The notes: generated by a model from the letters alone, not told the origin. 64,000 nucleotides of DNA from Yoonia maricola (GCF_002797915.1 NZ_PGTY01000001.1:1612001-1676000), one strand, 5' to 3'; shown: positions 45,944-56,285, numbered from the stretch's first letter. Translations and numbers: made by a program.

Positions 45944-45959
45944 TACCATATATAGTGGT
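45944..45959. promoter_or_regulatory. NrdR-box-like site upstream of nrdJ
   Basis: TACCATATATAGTGGT is a nearly palindromic match to the NrdR box (AC-C-AtATaT-GtGT type), 106 bp upstream of nrdJ. NrdR boxes usually come in pairs; I could not find a second clear one. Plausible regulation of nrdJ by NrdR. Confidence 0.5.
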
Positions 45960-46054
45960 TGATCTCAAGAAATACACCACATAAACCATTTTCCGGCGGT
46001 CCATTGAAACGAACCGCGCAAGGCTTACCTCTTAGTTCATCCCGGGGGGGATTG

Positions 46055-46486
46055 ATGTCGAAAACCGTTCACATGCTCAAGCTGTCAGTCGGCACGGATG
46101 ATGTTGCCGGGCTAGAAGCATGGCAATCGACCAAGCGCGCGCAGACCGAGGACGGCTTTCCGCGCCATATCACCCGGATGTGGCCCAAACGGGGCGATGA
46201 AATCCTCAATGGCGGGTCGATCTTTTGGGTGATCAAAGGGGTGATCCTGTGTCGCCAACCGATCCTTAGGCTTGATGAATATCTGTCAGCCGATGGTATC
46301 CGCCGCTGCGCCATCGTGTGCAAACCCGGTCTGATCCGGGTAGAGGCCACACCAAAACGCGCCTTCCAAGGCTGGCGCTATCTGCCCGTCGCAGATGCAC
46401 CACGCGACCTGCCAGAGGGTCGGCAAGACGAAGAAGCCCTGCCGCCCGAATTGTCCAAGGCACTTGCCGCAATCGGCGTCCGCTAG
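46055..46486 (+). CDS. DUF1489 family protein
   Basis: 143 residues. HMLKLSVGTDDVAGLEAWQ, RHITRMWPKRGDEILNGGS and IFWVIKGVILCRQPIL are DUF1489 marks. A conserved alphaproteobacterial family of unknown function with a mixed beta-rich fold. The ATG at 46055 follows a run of G that can serve as a ribosome-binding site; an in-frame upstream extension starts at 45959 inside the NrdR-like region and is not preferred. Divergent from nrdJ. Confidence 0.82.
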   Translation: MSKTVHMLKLSVGTDDVAGLEAWQSTKRAQTEDGFPRHITRMWPKRGDEILNGGSIFWVIKGVILCRQPILRLDEYLSADGIRRCAIVCKPGLIRVEATPKRAFQGWRYLPVADAPRDLPEGRQDEEALPPELSKALAAIGVR

Positions 46487-46533
46487 GCAGACTGCAATGC
46501 CTGTGCCATGATCGCGCGCAGGGAGGAACCAGT

Positions 46534-48066
46534 ATGGCAGTCTTTACCAGTCCGTACCCGGACGTTGCCGCGACGGATTTGTCGATCACCCAGCGCGTTT
46601 TTCAAGGTCTTGAGCACCGACCGGATGACGTAGTCCTGACGGATGGCCCGACGGGTCGCAGCCTAACTGCCGCGACCTTTATGGACCAAGTCAAAAGTCT
46701 CGCTGGTGGATTGGGTGCGGCTGGTTTTGGGGCAGACAAGACCGTAGCCATCATGGCCCCCAATATGCCGGAGTATTGTGTCGTTTTTCATGCGGTTGCC
46801 TGGGGCGGCGGTACGATCACCACGCTCAACCCGACATACACCGCGCATGAAGTGGCCCATCAAATGGCAGACTCCGGTGCGCAACTTCTGATCACCATTC
46901 CCGACTTTCTTGAGACCGCAAAAGAAGGCGCAGGTGATACGCCTGTCATCGCAATCGGCACACCTGAATATAAGGCGCTCTTTGGTGATCCGATCCCAAA
47001 TCAAGTGCCGGTACATCTCGATGATTTCACGGTCGTGCTGCCTTACTCATCGGGTACTACGGGTCTTCCCAAGGGGGTCATGCTTTCGCACCGTAATCTG
47101 GTGATCAATGTGGATCAGTCTATTGTGGGTGCCGATTTCAAACCAGGCGAAGTCACCGCCGCCTTCCTGCCGTTCTTTCACATCTACGGCATGACTGTGC
47201 TGATGAATATCCACCTTGCTGGTGGCGGTGCCCTTGTGACGATGCCACGCTTTGATCTGCCGCTCTTTTTGCAGATCAGTCAGGACCATAAAGCCAAACG
47301 CATGTGGGTTGTTCCACCCGTGGCGCTGGCCTTGGCCAAGCACCCGTTGGTTGATGATTACGACCTGACTTCGCTGGAAGAGGTCTTTATCGCAGCCGCC
47401 CCGTCGGGCCCCGAACTCTCTGACACGATCGCTGCCCGATTGAACTGCGTCGCTTTGCAAGGCTACGGCATGACAGAGCTTAGCCCTGTGTCTCATGTTG
47501 TTCCGGGCCGCGCACCCCGCTCCGGGGCTGCCGGTCTTGCCGTGCCCAACACGGATTGCCGGATCGTTGATATCGAAACCGGGGCCGATCTGCCAGCGGG
47601 CGAGGAAGGTGAGCTTTGGATCAAAGGTCCGCATGTGATGCAGGGCTACCTGAACAATCCCAAAGCCACGCAAGAGACGATGGCAGAGGGCGATTGGCTG
47701 CGTACCGGCGATATCGGCAGGATTGATGCCGATGGCTATCTGTTCATCACGGACCGGCTAAAAGAGTTGATCAAGTACAAAGGCTTCCAAGTCGCCCCAG
47801 CAGAGCTGGAAGCGACACTTGTGGCTATGGAGGGCATCGTTGACGCCGCTGTCATCGGCAAAGCTGATGAAGGAGCCGGCGAATTGCCGATTGCATTTGT
47901 GGTTACTGGTGAACCCGCCCCAGATGAGATCGCAATCAAGGCGCATATTGAACAGCAACTGGCGCACTACAAACAGCTACACGAGATACATTTCATAGAC
48001 GAGATTCCCAAATCTGCATCAGGAAAGATATTACGGCGTCTGTTGCGCGACGGTTTGCAAGGCTGA
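46534..48066 (+). CDS. AMP-forming acyl-CoA synthetase (4-coumarate-CoA-ligase-like)
   Basis: 510 residues, ANL superfamily. ATP-binding motif YSSGTTGLPKGVMLSHRN, then FFHIYGMTVLM, GYGMTELSPVSHV, RTGDIGRIDADGYLFI, the hinge DRLKELIKYKGFQVAPAELE and a C-terminal catalytic Lys in PKSASGKILRR. It activates a carboxylic acid as its CoA ester, probably an aromatic or medium-chain acid; the precise substrate is unknown. GGGAGGA precedes the ATG at 46534, which excludes the longer frame from 46318. Confidence 0.92.
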   Translation: MAVFTSPYPDVAATDLSITQRVFQGLEHRPDDVVLTDGPTGRSLTAATFMDQVKSLAGGLGAAGFGADKTVAIMAPNMPEYCVVFHAVAWGGGTITTLNPTYTAHEVAHQMADSGAQLLITIPDFLETAKEGAGDTPVIAIGTPEYKALFGDPIPNQVPVHLDDFTVVLPYSSGTTGLPKGVMLSHRNLVINVDQSIVGADFKPGEVTAAFLPFFHIYGMTVLMNIHLAGGGALVTMPRFDLPLFLQISQDHKAKRMWVVPPVALALAKHPLVDDYDLTSLEEVFIAAAPSGPELSDTIAARLNCVALQGYGMTELSPVSHVVPGRAPRSGAAGLAVPNTDCRIVDIETGADLPAGEEGELWIKGPHVMQGYLNNPKATQETMAEGDWLRTGDIGRIDADGYLFITDRLKELIKYKGFQVAPAELEATLVAMEGIVDAAVIGKADEGAGELPIAFVVTGEPAPDEIAIKAHIEQQLAHYKQLHEIHFIDEIPKSASGKILRRLLRDGLQG

Positions 48067-48127
48067 TCACTGGACGGGCGCGCGCGTACCTCTATAGTTC
48101 GGCGGTGCGATCAAAAGGCTTCTGACT

Positions 48128-48919
48128 ATGAAACCAACATCTTCACGCGCCGCCCGCCGGCTAGCCCAGAGGGGAGGCAAATCCGCGCCGCTGTCTGTCG
48201 CTAACCTGATCGGTCTGGTGGCCAAGGCCAAGGTGAAGGGCGTGGACAAAGCCCTTGAGACACGAGGCAAGCGCATCCTGACGTCATACCTTGAAACCGC
48301 GCAATCCTATGCGATGCCGGTCAAAGACGTCGTGGCCGAGATGGCCAGCGGCCAGACTGCTTGGCGATTGGGATCGGCGGTACGCGCAGAAATCCTCAAA
48401 ACACCACCCGACGCTGTCCGCAAGGCCGCCTGCGCCCAAGGCTGCGCATTCTGTTGCATCCTGTCCGGGGGCGAAGGTGGGGTCATTACCGGGTTCGAAG
48501 CGGCACAATTGCATGCTGCCGTCAGCCCACTGACGGGCCAAGCTGATGGCCGTGACTGGCACCCAGAGGCCTGCCCTGCCCTTGACCCCGCCACGCGTAG
48601 TTGCCGGGCGTATGATGCAAGACCAATGCTCTGCCGATCCTTTCTGTCAACAAATGCGGATGCCTGTGAGCGCAATGCGGCAGGCGGAGCAGAGCAAGGT
48701 GCGGGGCTTTTGGGCAGCCATCTTGATTATCTGGTGGTCCACGCGCTGTGCCGCCAAACGCTCAAGGGGATCACGCAGGTGCATACATACAGCATGGCGG
48801 CGACTGCCGCCTCAGCCGTGGCGGGCGACAATATCGAAAACGGCTTGGCACGTGCACGCCACAAGCCTTCGGCACTTGAAACGGCATGCAAAGACGGATC
48901 GAAAGCGGCGCATTCGTAG
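48128..48919 (+). CDS. YkgJ-like cysteine-cluster protein
   Basis: 263 residues. Cys-rich sites AQGCAFCCILSG, CPALDPATRSCRAYDARP and MLCRSF form a Zn/Fe-binding pattern like UPF0153/YkgJ. The N-terminal ~90 residues are basic and helical. Function unknown. It converges with hisG, 9 bp apart. Confidence 0.78.
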   Translation: MKPTSSRAARRLAQRGGKSAPLSVANLIGLVAKAKVKGVDKALETRGKRILTSYLETAQSYAMPVKDVVAEMASGQTAWRLGSAVRAEILKTPPDAVRKAACAQGCAFCCILSGGEGGVITGFEAAQLHAAVSPLTGQADGRDWHPEACPALDPATRSCRAYDARPMLCRSFLSTNADACERNAAGGAEQGAGLLGSHLDYLVVHALCRQTLKGITQVHTYSMAATAASAVAGDNIENGLARARHKPSALETACKDGSKAAHS

Positions 48920-48928
48920 CAACGGCCC

Positions 48929-49618
48929 CTACAACCCCAACACCATCTGCAAGGTCTTAAGCTGCGCCCGCTGGGCATCGCTCCAGTCACGGCGACGCCC
49001 CCTGAACAAGGTCGCCTGGCTGGCGTGGATCAGCCCATCATCAAGAATTTTCAAACCATTGGCGCGCAATGTCTCACCGGTTGAGGTGATATCGGCAATC
49101 GCCTCGGCCGTTTCATTCTTGACGGTGCCTTCGGTCGCACCCTGGCTATCCACCAGCTGATAATCTGCCACACCCTGTTCGCGCATAAAATCGCGCACCA
49201 AACGGTGATACTTCGTCGCGATCCGCAAGCGAAACCCGTGCGTCCGTCGAAAGGCCGCCGCTGCTGCATCCAGATCATCCAAAGTGCTGACATCCACCCA
49301 AACCTGCGGTACCGCGATGATTAGATCCGCCCCACCAAAACCCATCGACGCCAATTCAGACACTTGCGCATTCCAATTGGCCAGCTTCTCGCGCACCAGA
49401 TCAGAGCCGGTGACACCCAGATGAATATTCCCGGCGGCCAGCTCACGCGGGATTTCACCGGCCGACAGCAACACCAATTCAACCCCGTCGATACCCTCGA
49501 CCGCACCAGCATATTCGCGATCCGATCCAGATTTGCGCAGGCCAATGCCCCGCGCACCGAACCAATCAAAGGTCTTTTCCATCAACCGGCCTTTGGAGGG
49601 CACACCCAGCTTCAACAT
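48929..49618 (-). CDS. hisG: ATP phosphoribosyltransferase catalytic subunit HisG (short form)
   Basis: 229 residues, the short HisG that requires HisZ. First step of histidine synthesis: PRPP + ATP. GVPSKGRLMEKT at the N-terminus, GVTGSDLVRE and the PRPP-loop region DSQGATEGTVKNE support it; the C-terminal regulatory domain of long HisG is absent. Overlaps hisZ by 7 bp. Confidence 0.96.
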   Translation of the reverse strand: MLKLGVPSKGRLMEKTFDWFGARGIGLRKSGSDREYAGAVEGIDGVELVLLSAGEIPRELAAGNIHLGVTGSDLVREKLANWNAQVSELASMGFGGADLIIAVPQVWVDVSTLDDLDAAAAAFRRTHGFRLRIATKYHRLVRDFMREQGVADYQLVDSQGATEGTVKNETAEAIADITSTGETLRANGLKILDDGLIHASQATLFRGRRRDWSDAQRAQLKTLQMVLGL

Positions 49619-50691
49619 GGCAACAACCCCAAAGCCAGATCAGGGCGGATCACACCACCCACCGCAGGCACGGCACGGCCCTGCCCCAATTGCGCGGTCA
49701 GCGCATCGTATCGCCCACCGGTCGCGACAGGCGGATGGTCAGGGCGATCCGTGGCGTAAAAACCGAAAACGAAACCATCATAGTATTCCAACGACGTGCG
49801 CCCATAGCTGCCTTCGAATTCAAGGGTCGCCACATCAACACCACGATCCGCCAGTGCCTCCAGTCGCGCGCCCATACCCGAAACCGCATCGCTAATCGCG
49901 GGCATATCGACGGCAATATCGCGCAGCGCGCTCAGCACATTCGGTGCGGTCTCGCGCAACGCAAGAATAGCATCGATCAAAGCGATCTCTTCTGCGGCGA
50001 TTGGGGGGGCCGCGGCATCAGCGCGCAAAGCATCAATACGCGCGATAACGTCTTCGCGGCTGCGCAAACCAATGTCTGGCCCGGCATCAGCAAACGGATC
50101 ATCCGCCGCCAACAAGGCCGCGCGCGCGGGCGTCACCTTGACCGATCCGAACCGCTTCATCAGGGCGCGAAACCGGCTTGGCCGCCAGATATGGCGTAAC
50201 AAGGCAGCCTTGCGTGCATCCGTCGTGCGCAACCCACGGACCGCCGCCATCAGTACGCCGATATCCCCGGTGGCCGCGCGTACCGGCAGCCCGGCCAAGC
50301 CTTGTGCAATCGCGGCAAAGACCTCTGCATCCGCAGCAGCCGGGTTCTGCCCGTCAAAGACCTCATATCCAACCTGCACGTATTCATTGGCGCGGGTCTC
50401 ATCCGTTTCCTGCTTGCGAAACACCTTGCCTGCATAGGTATAGCGCGCCGGATCAGCATGGGCCTCCATATGCATTTGCACCACAGGCACGGTGAAATCA
50501 GGACGCAAGACCATCTCACCGCGCAAGGGATCAGTGGTCAGATACGCGCGCGCACGAATGTCTTCGCCATAGAGATCGAGCAGAGTATCGGCGGGTTGCA
50601 AGACATCCGCCTTGAACACCTGCGCGCCCTTGGCGGCAAAGAGATCACGCAGGCGGCGCGCTTCGGTGAGTGTTTCGGGTGAGGTGGGCAT
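49612..50691 (-). CDS. hisZ: ATP phosphoribosyltransferase regulatory subunit HisZ
   Basis: 359 residues, a class II histidyl-tRNA-synthetase-like fold without aminoacylation activity. It pairs with short HisG to form the active, His-sensitive enzyme. MVLRPDFTVPVVQMHME and RKQETDETRANEYVQVGYEVF correspond to motifs 2-like regions of HisS; VATGGRYDALTAQLG is near the end. Lies between hisS and hisG with 1-bp and 7-bp overlaps. Confidence 0.94.
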   Translation of the reverse strand: MPTSPETLTEARRLRDLFAAKGAQVFKADVLQPADTLLDLYGEDIRARAYLTTDPLRGEMVLRPDFTVPVVQMHMEAHADPARYTYAGKVFRKQETDETRANEYVQVGYEVFDGQNPAAADAEVFAAIAQGLAGLPVRAATGDIGVLMAAVRGLRTTDARKAALLRHIWRPSRFRALMKRFGSVKVTPARAALLAADDPFADAGPDIGLRSREDVIARIDALRADAAAPPIAAEEIALIDAILALRETAPNVLSALRDIAVDMPAISDAVSGMGARLEALADRGVDVATLEFEGSYGRTSLEYYDGFVFGFYATDRPDHPPVATGGRYDALTAQLGQGRAVPAVGGVIRPDLALGLLPC

Positions 50692-52325
50692 CAGTTGTTG
50701 CGGTCCAAAATCTCACGCACCTTCGCAATCATCTGATCACGGGGCACCTCATATTGGCTCGGACGGTCTTTCCACTCTTCCAGCGTCGCGTTCTTGGCAA
50801 TCTCGGCCCCGAGGATCAGGTCTTTGATCTGCACGATCCCCTGATCAAACTCATCACTGCCCGCGATGATGGCGACCGGAGAGGCACGCTTGTCCGCATA
50901 TTTCAACTGATTGCCAAAGTTCTTGGGATTGCCCAGATAAACCTCGGCCCGGATATCGGCATTGCGCAAGTCAGCGACCATCGTCTGATAGTCCGCCATT
51001 CGGTCACGGTCCATGACGGTCACGACGACAGGGCCTTGCGCAGCCGTATCAATCCGCCCCGTGGCACGCAGCGCCGCAAGCAACCGGTCCACACCAATCG
51101 AGACACCGGTGGCAGGCACCTCCTGCCCGGTAAAGCGCTTGACGAGATCGTCGTAACGCCCGCCGCCAGCGACAGAGCCGAAATTGCGGGGGCGGCCTTT
51201 GTGGTCGGTGATTTCAAAGGTCAGTTCGGCTTCGTAGACGGGGCCGGTATAGTAGCCAAGGCCGCGCACGACAGAGGGGTCAATGACGATACGATCGGGA
51301 CCGTAACCTTGAGATTCTAGTAACTTGGCAATCTGTTCGAGCTCTGCAACCCCGTCCTGTCCAACATTTGACTCTCCGACCACTTCTGACAAATATCTGA
51401 GTGTAACCCTGTTACGTGCTGCAAGTGACTCAACTGGTAAGTTAAGAACCTTTCGCGCTTCAACGGACCCGGCGTCGCGTACTTCAGCAACTCTTTTTGA
51501 AATGATTGCTCGCGTTTTTTCGTCTTCAAGGTCGTTGGCTTCCGCCTGCGAAGAAAGCAGTTTGCGGTCGACTGCGGCATTGGCTTCCACAAACATCATA
51601 ATCAAATCAGCCTGCGTCTCACTCAACCCAGCGCCTTTGGTAAAATCACCGCTGTCATCCTTACGGCCTTCACCCAGCAGGGCACGCACACCGTCCGGTC
51701 CCAGCCGATCCAGCTTATCGATGGCGCGCAATACGATACCGCGCTCGGCTTCTTTGTCGTCGCCCGAAAGCCCGGCGACTTCCATCACACCATTCAGCAC
51801 CTTGCGGTTATTCACCCGGATCACATAGTCGCCCCGGTCGATCCCCACAGCCTCCAACGTATCCGACAGCATCGCGCAAATCTCGGCATCTGCCGCGACA
51901 GAGCTAGCGCCGACCGTATCCGCATCACATTGATAAAACTGGCGGAAGCGGCCCGGTCCGGGCTTTTCATTGCGCCAGACGGGCCCCATCGCATAACGAC
52001 GATAGGGGAAGGGCAAGTCGTTGCGATACTGTGCGGCAACGCGCGCCAAAGGCGCCGTCAGATCATAGCGCAGCGCCAGCCAGTCATTGTCCTCTTCCCA
52101 GGCAAAGACACCCTCATTCGGGCGGTCCACGTCGGGCAGGAACTTGCCCAGCGCCTCGACCGTTTCAATGGCAGAGGTCTCCAGTGCATCAAACCCATAT
52201 CGATGATAGACACCCGCAATCGTGCTCAGCATTTCGGCGCGCGCGGTCACATCCGCACCAAAGTAATCCTGAAAGCCCTTCGGCGTCTGCGCCTTGGGCC
52301 GGGGTTGTTTCTTGATCTTGGCCAT
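50691..52325 (-). CDS. hisS: Histidyl-tRNA synthetase HisS with an extra internal segment
   Basis: 544 residues, about 45 longer than I would expect for this clade. Class II synthetase: motif 1 region PKGFQDYFG, motif 2 [20 protein letters not shown] with [11 protein letters not shown], and the catalytic-His-binding [30 protein letters not shown]. All are intact, so it should charge tRNA-His. Residues ~262-339 hold a lower-GC stretch ([36 protein letters not shown]) compared with ~60% flanks. First gene of hisS-hisZ-hisG. Confidence 0.93.
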   Translation of the reverse strand: MAKIKKQPRPKAQTPKGFQDYFGADVTARAEMLSTIAGVYHRYGFDALETSAIETVEALGKFLPDVDRPNEGVFAWEEDNDWLALRYDLTAPLARVAAQYRNDLPFPYRRYAMGPVWRNEKPGPGRFRQFYQCDADTVGASSVAADAEICAMLSDTLEAVGIDRGDYVIRVNNRKVLNGVMEVAGLSGDDKEAERGIVLRAIDKLDRLGPDGVRALLGEGRKDDSGDFTKGAGLSETQADLIMMFVEANAAVDRKLLSSQAEANDLEDEKTRAIISKRVAEVRDAGSVEARKVLNLPVESLAARNRVTLRYLSEVVGESNVGQDGVAELEQIAKLLESQGYGPDRIVIDPSVVRGLGYYTGPVYEAELTFEITDHKGRPRNFGSVAGGGRYDDLVKRFTGQEVPATGVSIGVDRLLAALRATGRIDTAAQGPVVVTVMDRDRMADYQTMVADLRNADIRAEVYLGNPKNFGNQLKYADKRASPVAIIAGSDEFDQGIVQIKDLILGAEIAKNATLEEWKDRPSQYEVPRDQMIAKVREILDRNN

Positions 52326-52488
52326 TGGGTTGGTCCTGCCAGTCCGTCACATTCCCGCGCCGTTTACCCCGCCAATGTCACAGGAGCAATGCACTGTTGC
52401 GATGCCGCCCTAATCCCATCTTCATCTTGGCAAAAAAACTCAAAGCGCAAGGCTTGCAAAGTGGTGCAACTTCGCCTTGATAGAGCCC

Positions 52489-52692
52489 ATGGCAGACAGC
52501 ACCCATCTTGAAGAACAAATTGCTCACTTGACCCGCACGGTCGAGGAACTCTCAGACATCGTTGCACGCCAGGAAACGGAGCTTGCCCTGGCGCAGCGGC
52601 GTCTGGCCATGCTCATGGAGCGGGAAGCTGGACGGGAAATGGATGCTGGCGGGACGGTCCCTCTGGCGGACCAAAAACCACCGCACTGGTGA
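52489..52692 (+). CDS. SlyX-like coiled-coil protein
   Basis: 67 residues. HLEEQIAHLTRTVEELSDIV and RQETELALAQRRLAMLM form one continuous heptad coiled coil; the tail ends DQKPPHW, the SlyX C-terminal mark (PPHY/W). Function unknown. Divergent from hisS; a palindrome follows its stop. Confidence 0.85.
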   Translation: MADSTHLEEQIAHLTRTVEELSDIVARQETELALAQRRLAMLMEREAGREMDAGGTVPLADQKPPHW

Positions 52693-52705
52693 AAGCGTGG
52701 TTCAG

Positions 52706-52731
52706 GTAAGGTGGATCATGATCCACCTTAC
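52706..52731. repeat. REP-like palindrome, copy 1
   Basis: GTAAGGTGGATCA and its exact inverted copy TGATCCACCTTAC form a perfect 26-bp palindrome 13 bases after slyX and 1 base after the dnaE stop codon. It can act as a terminator or 3' stabiliser for both converging genes. A second copy with the same arms lies at 57138-57163. Confidence 0.85.
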
Positions 52732-52732
52732 G

Positions 52733-55700
52733 TCACGCGTCCTCCACCTCAATGACGCCACCTAAAGACCGGATCGCACCTTTGATCTGCGGATTGACCG
52801 GGAACTCTTCACCTAGGTCCAACTCCACTTCGCCCGGCAGGTCATCCTGCATCAGACAAAAGTAAACCGGTCCACGCCCTGCGCGCACCGCACCGCCTGT
52901 GGCATTGGCCAATACGCTGGCGACCGATCCAATAACCTCTGGCCCATCAATGAACACACGCAAACCTGCACCCCCTGCATCGGCCACCACGGCATCCACC
53001 GGCGAGACAGAGCGGCCCAGCAGCTTGAGCTGATCAGCTTCCATTGTCGCTTCACATTGCAACACCACCTGACTGCCGATTTCCAGAAACTCCCGCGCAG
53101 CCTCCAACGTGTCTGAAAACATTGTGACTTCATACTGCCCCGTCGGATCAGACAATTGCACAAAGGCAAAGCGATTGCCCCGTGCCGACTTCCGCTCCTG
53201 CCGTCCGGAAACGGTTCCTGCCATCTTCACAATCGCAGCGCCCTTGCCGGCCCGCGCAATGACATCATCCAAAGTCAGCACCTGCTTGCGCTTGAGTGGC
53301 CCCATGTAGTCGTCCAGCGGATGCCCCGACAGATAGAACCCAATGGCCTTGAACTCCTCGGCCAGCCGTTCAGCAGGCAGCCAATCTTCACCGCCCATCA
53401 AACGCGGTTCCTGCAAATCGTCGCCCGCATCGCCAAAGAGCGATACTTGATTGGACGACTTTTGCTCATGTATTGCAGCCGAATAAGCCGTCAGCGCATC
53501 CAAGCTCATCATCACCCGACGGCGGTTCGCGTCCAGCACGTCAAAGGCCCCGGCGCGCGCCAGCATTTCCAATGGTCGTTTGCCGATGCGTTTGAGGTCG
53601 ACGCGGCGAGCAAAATCGAAGAGATTCACAAATTCCTTGTCTTCACGCCCTTCGACGATCAGTCTCATCGCTTCTACACCGACATTCTTGAGGGCGCCGA
53701 GCGCGTAAACCAGCTTTTGATCCTTCACATCGAAGGTCGCTTGAGAACGGTTCACGCAGGGCGGCGTATATTCAATGCCAAGGCCTTTCTTCACCTCCTG
53801 GAAATAGACGCCAAGCTTGTCAGTCAGATGAATATCGCAGTTCATGACACCGGCCATGAACTCCACAGGGTGGTTCGCCTTCAGCCAAGCCGTTTGATAG
53901 CTGACCACCGCATAGGCCGCCGCGTGGGATTTGTTGAAGCCATAATTGGCGAATTTCTCAAGCAGGTCAAAGACCTCGCGCGCCTTCTTGGGTTCAACCC
54001 CGTTTGCCTTTGCGCCTTCCTCGAACTTTGGGCGCTCCTTGGCCATTTCCTCGGCAATCTTCTTACCCATCGCCCGGCGCAGCAGATCAGCGCCGCCAAG
54101 CGAATAGCCTGCCATCACCTGTGCGATCTCCATCACTTGTTCCTGATAAACGATGATGCCTTGGGTTTCTTTCAGGATGTGATCAATGGAAGGGTGGATC
54201 GACTCCAACTCTCGCTGTCCGTTCTTCACCTCACAATAGGTTGGAATATTCTCCATCGGCCCGGGACGATAAAGCGCCACCAAGGCCACAATGTCCTCAA
54301 TGCAGTTCGGTTTCATGCGCTTGAGCGCATCCATCATACCACTGGATTCCACCTGGAACACCGCAGTCGTTTTGGCACTGGAATAGAGTGCATAGGACTT
54401 TTCATCATCCAATGGGATCGCCCCGATATCGTATTCGAACCCCTCAACCACATCGTAAAGCTGCGCACCATCCGCTGCGATATTCAGCGGACGACCCGCC
54501 TTTTTGATCAGCGCGACAGCGTTCTGAATGACCGTCAGTGTTTTCAGACCCAGAAAGTCGAACTTCACCAACCCGGCCTGTTCCACCCATTTCATATTGA
54601 ACTGGGTGGCTGGCATATCCGAGCGCGGGTCTTGGTAAAGCGGGACGAGTTCATCCAGCGGACGGTCGCCAATCACAACACCGGCGGCATGGGTCGATGC
54701 ATTCCGCAACAACCCCTCAACTTGCTGGGCATAAGTCAACAGGCGATCCACGACCTCTTCCGCTTTCGCCTCCTCGCGCAAACGCGGCTCATCAGCCAGC
54801 GCCTTTTCAATAGAAACTGGTTTGACCCCCTCAACCGGGATCATTTTTGAGAGACGGTCCACCTGCCCATATGGCATCTGCAAGACCCGGCCCACGTCAC
54901 GCACCGCAGCCTTGGACAAAAGCGCACCGAAGGTGATGATCTGTCCTACTTTATCGCGCCCATATTTCTCCTGTACGTAGCGGATCACCTCTTCGCGGCG
55001 GTCCATACAGAAATCGATATCAAAGTCCGGCATCGAAACACGTTCGGGATTGAGGAAGCGTTCAAAGAGCAGCGAATAGCGGAGCGGATCAAGATCGGTA
55101 ATGAGCAGCGCATAGGCCACAAGCGAACCCGCACCAGACCCACGGCCCGGACCAACGGGGATACCTTCATCCTTGGCCCACTTGATGAAGTCGGCAACGA
55201 TCAGAAAGTAACCCGGAAAACCCATCCCTTCGATGATGCCCAATTCAAACTCAAGGCGTTTTTCGTATTCAGCCACGTCGGCTGCATGCGGGATAACCGC
55301 CAAACGGTCCTTCAACCCCTGCTCCGCCTGACGGCGCAATTCTGCGACTTCGTCATCAGCAAACTTTGGCAGGATCGGGTCACGCTTGTAAGCCTTGAAC
55401 GCGCAGCGCTTGGCAATCTCAACCGTGTTCTCAATCGCCTCCGGCAGATCGGCAAAGAGCGTCACCATCTCTTGCGGCGACTTCATATAATGCTGCGGGG
55501 ACAGCCGACGGCGCGGTTCCTGCTGATCAACATAGGCGCCTTCGGCAATGCAGATCAGCGCGTCATGTGCCTCGTAAAGTTCTGATTTGGGAAAATAGAC
55601 ATCATTGGTCGCGACCAGCGGCAGGCCTTTGGCATATGCCATCTCAACATGCCCACGCTCGGACAGGCGCTCTGCTTCGGGCAAGCCTTCCCCCGGATGG

Positions 55701-56230
55701 CGTTGCAGCTCGACATAGAGCCGGTCCGGATAAATCGCCGCCAAGCGATCCATGAATGCCTCGGCCTTGGGGCGCTGCCCCTGACGGAGCAAGCGGCCAA
55801 CAGGGCCATCCGGCCCGCCCGACAGGCAAATCAGGCCATTATGATATGTGGCCAATTCTTCTACCGAAACTTGCGGCAATTGCCCGTCCGCATCCAGATA
55901 GGCGCAAGAATTCAGCTTCATCAGGTTCATATACCCCGCCTCAGACTGGGCAAGCAGGACGATGGGTGCGGGCGCTTCAGGGCGCTTGCCGGGTTCCGCG
56001 GGCAGATAGGTCACATCGATCTGACAGCCAATGATGGGCTGCACACCAGCCTTGGCGGCCCCTTCCGAAAATTCCAGCGCGCAAAACATGTTGTTGCTGT
56101 CAGTCACGGCGACGGCGGGCATCCCCATATCAACGGCCAATCCGGGCAGTTTCTTGACCGGAATAGCGCCTTCCAGAAGCGAATATTCGGTATGGACGCG
56201 CAGGTGAATGAATCGGGGATCATTGGTCAT
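52733..56230 (-). CDS. dnaE: DNA polymerase III alpha subunit DnaE
   Basis: 1165 residues. N-terminal PHP domain with HLRVHTEYSLLEGAI; the polymerase core has RGSGAGSLVAYALLITDLDP and PDFDIDFCMDRREEV (catalytic Asp pair), then GVNDMP-like TFGALLSKAAVRDVGRV and the nucleotide-binding GYNFN type FANYGFNKSHAAAYAVVSY. An OB domain (AAIVKMAGTVSGRQERKSAR) and C-terminal clamp-binding region complete the DnaE1 layout. The start at 56230 (MTNDPRFIHLRVH) is preferred over a 22-residue-longer frame. The ribosome-binding site is weak. Confidence 0.96.
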   Translation of the reverse strand: MTNDPRFIHLRVHTEYSLLEGAIPVKKLPGLAVDMGMPAVAVTDSNNMFCALEFSEGAAKAGVQPIIGCQIDVTYLPAEPGKRPEAPAPIVLLAQSEAGYMNLMKLNSCAYLDADGQLPQVSVEELATYHNGLICLSGGPDGPVGRLLRQGQRPKAEAFMDRLAAIYPDRLYVELQRHPGEGLPEAERLSERGHVEMAYAKGLPLVATNDVYFPKSELYEAHDALICIAEGAYVDQQEPRRRLSPQHYMKSPQEMVTLFADLPEAIENTVEIAKRCAFKAYKRDPILPKFADDEVAELRRQAEQGLKDRLAVIPHAADVAEYEKRLEFELGIIEGMGFPGYFLIVADFIKWAKDEGIPVGPGRGSGAGSLVAYALLITDLDPLRYSLLFERFLNPERVSMPDFDIDFCMDRREEVIRYVQEKYGRDKVGQIITFGALLSKAAVRDVGRVLQMPYGQVDRLSKMIPVEGVKPVSIEKALADEPRLREEAKAEEVVDRLLTYAQQVEGLLRNASTHAAGVVIGDRPLDELVPLYQDPRSDMPATQFNMKWVEQAGLVKFDFLGLKTLTVIQNAVALIKKAGRPLNIAADGAQLYDVVEGFEYDIGAIPLDDEKSYALYSSAKTTAVFQVESSGMMDALKRMKPNCIEDIVALVALYRPGPMENIPTYCEVKNGQRELESIHPSIDHILKETQGIIVYQEQVMEIAQVMAGYSLGGADLLRRAMGKKIAEEMAKERPKFEEGAKANGVEPKKAREVFDLLEKFANYGFNKSHAAAYAVVSYQTAWLKANHPVEFMAGVMNCDIHLTDKLGVYFQEVKKGLGIEYTPPCVNRSQATFDVKDQKLVYALGALKNVGVEAMRLIVEGREDKEFVNLFDFARRVDLKRIGKRPLEMLARAGAFDVLDANRRRVMMSLDALTAYSAAIHEQKSSNQVSLFGDAGDDLQEPRLMGGEDWLPAERLAEEFKAIGFYLSGHPLDDYMGPLKRKQVLTLDDVIARAGKGAAIVKMAGTVSGRQERKSARGNRFAFVQLSDPTGQYEVTMFSDTLEAAREFLEIGSQVVLQCEATMEADQLKLLGRSVSPVDAVVADAGGAGLRVFIDGPEVIGSVASVLANATGGAVRAGRGPVYFCLMQDDLPGEVELDLGEEFPVNPQIKGAIRSLGGVIEVEDA

Positions 56231-56285
56231 AGATGCAAGGTAGCGAAAGCAGGTTGGGCTGCAAGCGGCGTATTTGTTAGTGATT

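Noticed and set aside
53156..54850. 564-residue plus-strand frame inside dnaE
   Set aside because: It is a shadow of dnaE: the opposite strand encodes an intact polymerase, and the shadow is His/Arg-rich with no domain.
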